A stretch of DNA of 32,501 bases, taken from Prochlorococcus sp. AG-402-M23 (GTDB lineage: Bacteria > Cyanobacteriota > Cyanobacteriia > PCC-6307 > Cyanobiaceae). The notes beneath the pieces are model-generated. The model did no database searches, had not been told where the DNA came from, and saw nothing but the letters and a program-made list of their open reading frames with translations. Positions 26,666 through 32,501 of this stretch are shown piece by piece (position 1 is the first letter of the stretch; every line of letters starts with the position of its first letter). Where the stretch lies: contig QCIR01000016.1 in the NCBI GenBank assembly GCA_003216575.1, forward strand, positions 1 to 32,501, read 5' to 3'. A program made the translations under genes and the position numbers.

Positions 26666-28156
26666 TTATCTTTTATATTCTTTAGCTAAATCACCATACT
26701 CTTTTAAAACTTCTTTAAGATTCAGATCATTTCTCGATAATCTCCATGACCAATTATTTTCTATTGTGCCAGGTTTATTTAATCGAGAGCTATCATCAAG
26801 ATTTAATAAATCTTGCATAGGTGCTACAAATAATTTGGCATTGGTTTCCATACCAATTCGAATCAATTCCCAAGAAGTAAAATTCTCATAATCAATAATC
26901 CTTTCTCTAATTTGTTCCTTTTTGTCTTGATCCATTTCTCTCCACCAGCCTTGAGAAGTTGAATTATCGTGTGTACCTGTATAAACAATCCAATTTTCAT
27001 CTTTAATATTCTCTGGCAAATAGGGATTATCTAAATTTCCATCAAAAGCAAATTGAAGTATCTTCATTCCTGCTAAATGATAATCATCGCGTAACTTTTC
27101 AACTTTTGAGGTTATTAGACCTAAATCTTCTGCAACTAAAGGAAGATGGCCGCCACAATCTTTTTTTATTAAACGAAGAATCTCTTTTCCTGGAGAAGGC
27201 AACCAGAATCCATTCTCAGCTGTTTGCTCTCTACCAGGAACGGCCCAAAAAGACTCTAGAGCACGAAAATGATCAAGTCGTAAGAAATCAACCTGTTCTA
27301 GATGTCTCGAAATTCTCTTTCTCCACCATTTATATTTATTTGCTTTGTGTCGACTCCAACGATAAACCGGATTCCCCCATAGTTGACCAGTCTCAGAGAA
27401 ATAATCCGGTGGGACTCCACTTTGGAGGTATGTATCTGAATTAGTTAAAATAGAAAATAATGATCGATTACTCCATACATCTGCACTGTCTTTAGATACA
27501 TAAAAAGGGACATCTCCAAACAAAAAAATTCCTAAATCTTTTGCCAGCTTTCTTATTGATTGCCACTGTCTATCTAAATGCCATTGGACCAAATTATGAC
27601 CTAACAATTCTTTTTGATTATCTTTTTTCCAATTAGCTAATTCTTTCCTATCGCAAACTGCGAATTTTTCAGGCCATTCCCACCATGGAAGATTTTCGTT
27701 CTGAATCCTTAGTTCCATAAATATAGAATGATCATCCAACCAAAATTGTTTTTCACACCATGTTTCAAACTCTTTTTTAATAGCTGTATTCTGTCTTTCC
27801 CAATAATCGACTAAAGAAGCATTTAAAAATTTAACTTTTGAATTAGCCAATGGGATATCAACTCTCTCATAAAAATCGACTAAATTTGAAGAGAAGTTCT
27901 CTAAGTTATCAGCCAGAAAGCCATCCCTGACCAAATCATTTTCATCTAAGAACCAAGGGTTAAATGCAAAACTAGATGGAGAACTATATGGAGAACCTAA
28001 TGAATCAGGAGGGGCAAGAGGTAGAAATTGCCAAACTCCTATTCCACATTCGGCGAGGTCGTTAAGCCATGCACGAGATGGGTTACCAAAAGTACCGCAA
28101 ATAGAATTATTAGGTAATGAGGTTGGATGAAGAAGGATGCCTGAATTTCTTTCCAA
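26666..28156 (-). CDS. malQ: 4-alpha-glucanotransferase (amylomaltase)
   Basis: This GH77 enzyme transfers alpha-1,4-glucan segments in glycogen and maltodextrin turnover. Its 496 residues match the amylomaltase length. The N-terminal SGILLHPTSLPN and GVWQFLPLAPPDSLGSPYSS are diagnostic. Catalytic regions are FLRLDHFRALESFW (nucleophile Asp), LVAEDLG (acid/base Glu) and YTGTHDNSTSQGWW (stabilising Asp). It starts at ATG 28156. It ends 2 nt from the convergent HTH gene. Upstream is the longest gene-free region in the window, which must hold its promoter. Confidence 0.96.
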   Translation of the reverse strand: MERNSGILLHPTSLPNNSICGTFGNPSRAWLNDLAECGIGVWQFLPLAPPDSLGSPYSSPSSFAFNPWFLDENDLVRDGFLADNLENFSSNLVDFYERVDIPLANSKVKFLNASLVDYWERQNTAIKKEFETWCEKQFWLDDHSIFMELRIQNENLPWWEWPEKFAVCDRKELANWKKDNQKELLGHNLVQWHLDRQWQSIRKLAKDLGIFLFGDVPFYVSKDSADVWSNRSLFSILTNSDTYLQSGVPPDYFSETGQLWGNPVYRWSRHKANKYKWWRKRISRHLEQVDFLRLDHFRALESFWAVPGREQTAENGFWLPSPGKEILRLIKKDCGGHLPLVAEDLGLITSKVEKLRDDYHLAGMKILQFAFDGNLDNPYLPENIKDENWIVYTGTHDNSTSQGWWREMDQDKKEQIRERIIDYENFTSWELIRIGMETNAKLFVAPMQDLLNLDDSSRLNKPGTIENNWSWRLSRNDLNLKEVLKEYGDLAKEYKR

Positions 28157-28489
28157 TTTTTACTTTGTGTTATCTCTAGAAAATAGAAAAGAAATACTAA
28201 TAAAGCTATTTTTTTACTAAATTCAAAAAGAAAGTCATCTTGAAATAGAAAATCTTTTAGTCAAGAATAATAGAAATTAGATTTTTCATGTAGCGATCAT
28301 TTAATTATGAGTTTACAAAGTTGATTATTATACTAAATATAAGAATCCTATAAAAATGAACATATAAATAATTTAATTAACAACGTAACTATAATAAATG
28401 AGGACTATATCAAAGAAAATAGTAAGTATTCTTTTACGTTTTAGGACATTTAATATATATCTTTCTAATTTTAATTCAATTATTGATTC

Positions 28490-28615
28490 TTATCCATCCT
28501 TTAGGACTTGAAGAACGCCATCCTCAAGAAGAAAAGTATCTTTAGGATTTTTTTCATCCCAAGCTATTCCCAACCTTATATATACCCTGATAAATGCATT
28601 TATATTTCTTTGCAC
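28490..28615 (-). CDS. Possible small ORF, 41 residues, protein-like
   Basis: Read on the minus strand, a GTG at 28615 opens 41 codons ending at TAA 28490-28492. The C-terminal half reads like folded protein (GIAWDEKNPKDTFLLEDG), unlike chance translation of AT-rich spacer. The same frame is open further upstream to a stop at 28679-28681, with hydrophobic residues. Beyond that stop lies a TTG start (28702) with a perfect ribosome-binding sequence. It may be a true small protein, or the remnant of a gene cut by a stop codon. No family is recognised. Confidence 0.3.
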   Translation of the reverse strand: MQRNINAFIRVYIRLGIAWDEKNPKDTFLLEDGVLQVLKDG

Positions 28616-28710
28616 AATGACTAAGAAGCAAAACCAACCTAGGGAAAATCTTCGGAATGAACCGATTAAGGATATCAGTTAGTCTTCATTGCAATGCTCC
28701 AAAACCTTAA

Positions 28711-28719
28711 ATCACCTCC
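28711..28719 (-). promoter_or_regulatory. Perfect Shine-Dalgarno-like sequence on the minus strand
   Basis: The minus strand reads GGAGGTGAT here, an exact complement of the usual bacterial 16S rRNA tail ATCACCTCC, within a run of G. Eight nt downstream is TTG (28702), which opens a 7-codon ORF ending at TAA 28679-28681. This is the strongest ribosome-binding sequence I noticed in the window, where most genes have weak or no such signal. Read on the plus strand, the same bases mimic the 16S tail itself. Confidence 0.35.
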
Positions 28720-28986
28720 CCCCTCATCTCAGAGATTCCATACCTGAACTCCCTTTAAAAGTATTAGTCCATTACCAAAAGTCATATTATGAAAGTTTTC
28801 AAAACGAAACTCTTCATAAGCATTTTTTTTTACTCCATCACCCCAAACAGAAGACAGAGAAAGGATTCTTACTTTTTTCCATGCAAATAAGAACTACTAA
28901 AAAGTAATTTTAAAAAGCTTTTTCATGATCAGGTAACGAACATAACTGTAGATTGGTAAATATATTTTCATGCTTGCTGTGGAACC

Positions 28987-29982
28987 GTGACCAGTTTTAT
29001 CACTGCAGCACATCCTGAGAATACGAGTCTAACTCATGAAACTAATAGGCTCAGGTTAATAAGTGGGACATCTAATACAGATTTAGCCAATGAGATTGCA
29101 ACTTATATGGGGGTAACAAATGTCCCTCTTGTTTCTAAAAAGTTTGCAGATGGGGAGTTATATGTTCAAATCCAGCAATCAATTAGAGGGTGTGATGTTT
29201 TTCTAATACAACCCACTTGTGCTCCTGTTAATGATAGTTTAATGGAACTGATGATTATGGTTGATGCTTGTAAAAGGGCCTCCGCCAGACAAATCACAGC
29301 AGTGATTCCATACTTTGGTTATGCCAGGGCAGACAGAAAGACTGCAGGTAGAGAGTCAATAACCGCAAAACTGACTGCAAATATTCTTGTCAAATCAGGA
29401 GTAGATAGAGTTCTTGCGATGGATTTACATTCAGCTCAAATACAAGGTTATTTCGATATTCCTTGTGATCACATATATGGTTCACCAGTGTTGGTGGATT
29501 ATCTATCAAAAATGCAGCTTGAAGAAATCGTAGTTGTATCTCCTGATGTAGGAGGAGTAGCCAGAGCAAGGGCCTTTGCGAAACAGATGAAAGATTCGCC
29601 TCTAGCCATTATTGATAAAAGACGCTCAGGTCATAATGTTGCTGAAAGCCTTACAGTAATTGGGGAAGTCTCTGGTAAAACTGCAATATTGATTGATGAC
29701 ATGATTGACACTGGTGGCACTATTTGTGCAGGAGCTGAATTACTGAGAAAAGAGGGCGCAAAAAAAGTTATTGCATGTGCTTCTCATGCTGTTTTCTCTC
29801 CACCTTCTTATGAAAGACTTTCAAAAGAAGGTCTTTTTGAACAAGTCATTGTTACTAACAGTATTCCAGTACCAAATAATCTCCATTTTTCCCAATTGAA
29901 AGTTTTGTCAGTGGCAAATATGCTTGGAGAAGCTATCTGGAGAATTCACGAAGAAAGTTCTGTTAGCTCAATGTTCAGATAA
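28987..29982 (+). CDS. prs: Ribose-phosphate pyrophosphokinase
   Basis: It makes PRPP from ribose-5-phosphate and ATP, feeding purine, pyrimidine, NAD, histidine and tryptophan synthesis. Its 331 residues are slightly longer than the E. coli enzyme (315), the difference being an N-terminal extension. Motifs seen are KFADGELYVQIQ, the catalytic-loop region VIPYFGYARADRKT, MDLHSAQIQGYFDIPCDH, and the PRPP-binding loop ILIDDMIDTGGTI. The start is GTG at 28987; no ATG lies in frame upstream close by. It converges on pepN with 9 nt between stops. Confidence 0.95.
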   Translation: MTSFITAAHPENTSLTHETNRLRLISGTSNTDLANEIATYMGVTNVPLVSKKFADGELYVQIQQSIRGCDVFLIQPTCAPVNDSLMELMIMVDACKRASARQITAVIPYFGYARADRKTAGRESITAKLTANILVKSGVDRVLAMDLHSAQIQGYFDIPCDHIYGSPVLVDYLSKMQLEEIVVVSPDVGGVARARAFAKQMKDSPLAIIDKRRSGHNVAESLTVIGEVSGKTAILIDDMIDTGGTICAGAELLRKEGAKKVIACASHAVFSPPSYERLSKEGLFEQVIVTNSIPVPNNLHFSQLKVLSVANMLGEAIWRIHEESSVSSMFR

Positions 29983-29991
29983 ATTTGAAGA

Positions 29992-32501
29992 TTATTTCAA
30001 AAGTAGTTCTACGACTTCTCTTGTATTTGAAGATATATTTGCTTTATTAATTTTTAAAATTGCTTCATACATTGCTTCCTTATTTTGATCTATATAAGTT
30101 CTCCATTTACTAAATACTTTTACCATTCTTGAAGCAGTTATTGGATTAATTTTATCTACTTCTATTAATTTTTCAGCCATAAATAAATAACCTTGTCCTT
30201 CTAAAGAATGAAAAGATTCTATATTTCTACTAAATCCACCTAAAACAGCTCGAATTGAATTAGGAGCTTTCCAGTCAAATCTAGGATGAGAAAGTAATTT
30301 TTCAATCATAACTAACCCTTGTTTACAAGATCTTGAGGCTTCATAAGCAAACCAAGAGTCCAAAACTACAGGGTTGGACTCCCATTTGTTATAAAACAAA
30401 TTAGAGGCTTCTTCTGTCTCAGAGATATCAAGTGGTCTCAATGCTTCCAGAGCGGCTCTAGAAATAGTCATTGAAGAATTGAGAATAGAATCAACGCAAG
30501 TTCTTTTTACTTCAGCATCTCCTGCAAGTGCTAAATAAGACCATACTTTTCCTAATAATTTCCTTTCTCCTTTCCCCATCGGCCAAGCCTGACTAGTATT
30601 TATAAATACATTTTCCGACAAACGATTTAAATCCTGAAGGATTCCACAACCAATTGAAGATTGAAAATTTAAAGACTCTTTATAAATCGCCAATGGATCA
30701 ACCTTATTAAACAAGTATTCCAATTCTGACTCGCCGGGTATAGTTAAAATATTTGCCAAGAAAAAAGGATCAGTAATTTCTAGTTTTTTAATACACTGTT
30801 TAATAGCATTAATAAAACTATCTTCTAATACATAATTCAACTGATTATCAATTCTTAATTTTATTATTTCACGCATCAAAAACTGACAAGAATCCCACCT
30901 AATAAAGTAATCGTTATCATTTAATAAAAGGAAAAGATAATCATTTATGGATAAATCAGATTCCCATATAACAGGTGCAGAGAAACGTCTAAAAACAGAT
31001 AGAACTGGTGCTTTTTTCTGACCAGATAAAATATGAATTTTTAAATTCTTTTTATTTTTGTCTAAGACAAATAAATCTTCTTCTACAATAGGTTTAGATC
31101 CCTCTTCGCTACTATAACAAGAATAAAGAATTGGTATAACCATTTCAATATTTTCAGATGTATTAGCACTTTCTAATTTCTGCTCGAAATACACATTCAA
31201 AATAGAATTTTTTGAATCCCAATATTGATTTATATAAACTTTCGGAGTACCAGATTTATAATACCAATTCTGAAATTGAGCTACATCAAAAATTGGAACT
31301 TTTACCTCTAAATTATCACCTTTTACTAATGAATTAACGAAATCCTCAGTTGTCGCTGCACTACCATCAAAACGTTCAATATACCTATTAAAACCCCTAA
31401 TGAAATTTTCTTTACCTAGCAATAGCTCAAGCATTCTTATTAACTCAGCTCCTTTCTCATATATAGTCGTTGTATAAAAATTATCAATAGCAATATATTC
31501 ATTAGGCTTAACTGCATGTGAAGTAGGGCCCTTATCTTCAGCGAATTGGAAATTCCTCAAGAAAGAAACATCCTCAATTCTTTTTAATCCAGAATTATGA
31601 AGATCCGAAGTAAAAGATTGATCTCTAAACACTGTTAATCCCTCTTTTAAAGAGAGCTGAAACCAATCTCTACATGTAACTCTATTGCCAGTCCAATTAT
31701 GAAAATACTCATGTGCTATTACACTTTCAATCCTCTCCAACTCATCGTCAGTTGCACTATTTGAATCAGCTAAAACCAATTTTGAATTAAAAATATTTAG
31801 TCCTTTATTTTCCATTGCCCCCATATTAAAGTGCCTTACTGCAACGATTTTATATTCATCCAAATCATATTCTAGTCCATATTTTTCCTCATCCCATTTC
31901 ATTGCTTTCTTTAGTGAATCAATAGCATGTTGTGTATATTTTTCATCTCCAGACTCCACATATATTTTAATATCAATATGCCTTCCTGTATTTGTACAAT
32001 ACTTATCTGAAACCAACTTTAAATTACCAGCAACTAAAGCAAACAAATAAGATGGTTTAGGGAAAGGATCTTCCCAAATTACTTCATGCCTATTATTATT
32101 ATTTTTTAACTTACCAAAATATTTTTTATTCCCATTTGATAGCAATATAGGATATAAAGATCTATCCGCCTCTAGCCTTACTGTATACTTGCTTAAGACA
32201 TCTGGTCTATCTGGATGGAAACAAATACTTCTAAAACCTTCTGCCTCGCATTGAGTTGTTAACAATCCAGAGCTTAAATATAATCCTTCTAACGATGTAT
32301 TAGTAAAAGGAAATATTTTAGATTTTATTTTCAATTCGAATTCTGAAGATGTAAGAGAATGAATCACTAATTCATTCTCAGTTAAACTATATTCTTCTGA
32401 AAGTAATTCTTTCCCATTTATTGATATTGATGATAACTTTATTTGATTACCTTTAAGAATGAGTTTTTTAGATTCTTCTGACTTTTTTTTTATTATCATT
32501 A
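29992..32501 (-). CDS. pepN: Aminopeptidase N (PepN), N-terminus missing at window edge
   Basis: This M1-family zinc aminopeptidase recycles peptides in the cytoplasm. Active-site motifs are GAMENKGLNIFNSKLVLA (exopeptidase GAMEN), the zinc site VIAHEYFHNWTGNRVTC (HEXXH), and YEKGAELIRML with the catalytic Tyr region. The sequence continues open to the right edge. Comparison with E. coli PepN (870 residues) suggests about 35 N-terminal residues are missing, so the ATG at 32499 is internal. The C-terminal helical domain is complete, ending EVVELLLK. It converges on prs. Confidence 0.95.
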   Translation of the reverse strand, partial: MIIKKKSEESKKLILKGNQIKLSSISINGKELLSEEYSLTENELVIHSLTSSEFELKIKSKIFPFTNTSLEGLYLSSGLLTTQCEAEGFRSICFHPDRPDVLSKYTVRLEADRSLYPILLSNGNKKYFGKLKNNNNRHEVIWEDPFPKPSYLFALVAGNLKLVSDKYCTNTGRHIDIKIYVESGDEKYTQHAIDSLKKAMKWDEEKYGLEYDLDEYKIVAVRHFNMGAMENKGLNIFNSKLVLADSNSATDDELERIESVIAHEYFHNWTGNRVTCRDWFQLSLKEGLTVFRDQSFTSDLHNSGLKRIEDVSFLRNFQFAEDKGPTSHAVKPNEYIAIDNFYTTTIYEKGAELIRMLELLLGKENFIRGFNRYIERFDGSAATTEDFVNSLVKGDNLEVKVPIFDVAQFQNWYYKSGTPKVYINQYWDSKNSILNVYFEQKLESANTSENIEMVIPILYSCYSSEEGSKPIVEEDLFVLDKNKKNLKIHILSGQKKAPVLSVFRRFSAPVIWESDLSINDYLFLLLNDNDYFIRWDSCQFLMREIIKLRIDNQLNYVLEDSFINAIKQCIKKLEITDPFFLANILTIPGESELEYLFNKVDPLAIYKESLNFQSSIGCGILQDLNRLSENVFINTSQAWPMGKGERKLLGKVWSYLALAGDAEVKRTCVDSILNSSMTISRAALEALRPLDISETEEASNLFYNKWESNPVVLDSWFAYEASRSCKQGLVMIEKLLSHPRFDWKAPNSIRAVLGGFSRNIESFHSLEGQGYLFMAEKLIEVDKINPITASRMVKVFSKWRTYIDQNKEAMYEAILKINKANISSNTREVVELLLK

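Larger units (their letters stand above)
28157..28986. other. 830-nt intergenic region between malQ and prs
   Basis: This is the only long gap in an otherwise tightly packed window. The part at 28157-28480 is very AT-rich, with many stops in all frames and nothing recognisable. At 28490-28720 the minus strand holds a strong Shine-Dalgarno sequence, a 7-codon ORF and a protein-like short ORF. At 28689-28907 the plus strand is open for 72 codons from a TTG, with unusually many C-ending codons; I do not trust it as a gene. A 12-bp palindrome AAAAAGCTTTTT is at 28912-28923. TTTAGGAC occurs twice (28440-28447 and 28500-28507). The promoters of malQ and prs must be here. An unrecognised small RNA is possible. 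I see no Yfr1-like motif. Confidence 0.6.

Noticed and set aside
28398-28511. 37-codon plus-strand ORF beginning MRTISKKIVSILL
   Set aside because: It has no ribosome-binding site, lies in very AT-rich spacer and overlaps the better minus-strand candidate. Its length is within chance expectation.
28689-28907. 72-codon plus-strand ORF from a TTG in the malQ-prs gap
   Set aside because: It has a non-ATG start without a ribosome-binding site, unusual codon use (many C-ending codons) and a low-complexity His/Lys/Phe second half. I cannot support it as a gene, though a small RNA on this strand stays possible.
28912-28923. AAAAAGCTTTTT palindrome as a terminator
   Set aside because: Its stem has only one G-C step each way and no T tract on a gene's downstream side; it lies upstream of prs, not after a gene.
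32497-32499. ATG near the right edge as the start of pepN
   Set aside because: Alignment by eye with E. coli PepN puts this ATG about 35 residues into the protein, so the gene simply runs off the window.
1-32501. Search for tRNA genes, IS elements, CRISPR repeats, phage genes or defence systems
   Set aside because: None was recognised. All sizeable ORFs match core metabolic or housekeeping families, and no spaced direct repeats or terminal inverted repeats were seen.

Overview
The window looks like a piece of a Prochlorococcus genome (marine picocyanobacterium), probably a low-GC lineage. It is roughly one-third GC by eye and densely packed. It carries a cyanobacterial PsbP-like lipoprotein and cyanobacterial-type ClpC, CdaA and UbiB-like proteins. 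I found no tRNA, rRNA, IS element, CRISPR array or prophage. Nearly everything is core chromosome; assignment to this genus is recognition of protein style and gene content, not a database match.

Layout, left to right. 1-2803: recB (3' part) and recD. The first ~360 bases encode an internal RecB segment on the opposite strand, so the left edge is rearranged or chimeric. 2835-6826: a promoter and structured leader, the DEAD-box RNA helicase deaD, a small exported four-cysteine protein, and an ABC exporter, all on +. 6819-7382: a PsbP-like lipoprotein on -, ending inside the exporter gene. 7485-9019: recR and lipA on +. 9038-14699: a six-gene - strand run, transcribed lysA > cdaA > uppS > bioB > trhO > conserved 166-aa protein. 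14797-20698: rimI, clpC, a GldA-like dehydrogenase, an alpha/beta hydrolase and a DUF2993-like protein on +. 20695-23141: cdsA and a short PLP-dependent Orn/Lys/Arg decarboxylase on -. 23186-26663: UbiB/ABC1-like kinase, a three-helix membrane protein, an RsuA/RluB-type pseudouridine synthase and a membrane HTH protein on +. 26666-28156: malQ on -. 28157-28986: the only long intergenic stretch. 28987-29982: prs on +. 29992-32501: pepN on -, running off the right edge.

Functional themes: DNA end repair and recombination (RecBD, RecR); RNA and protein quality control (DeaD, ClpC, RimI, TrhO, RsuA); sulfur-insertion cofactor synthesis (LipA, BioB); envelope and second-messenger genes (LysA, UppS, CdaA, CdsA, DUF2993); carbon and nucleotide metabolism (MalQ, Prs).

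I did not find a clear new multi-gene system. The strongest anomaly is the inverted recB segment at the left end, most likely an amplification or assembly chimera. Next come structured leaders before deaD and clpC, and the malQ-prs gap, where the - strand has a perfect Shine-Dalgarno sequence, a tiny ORF and a protein-like short ORF.
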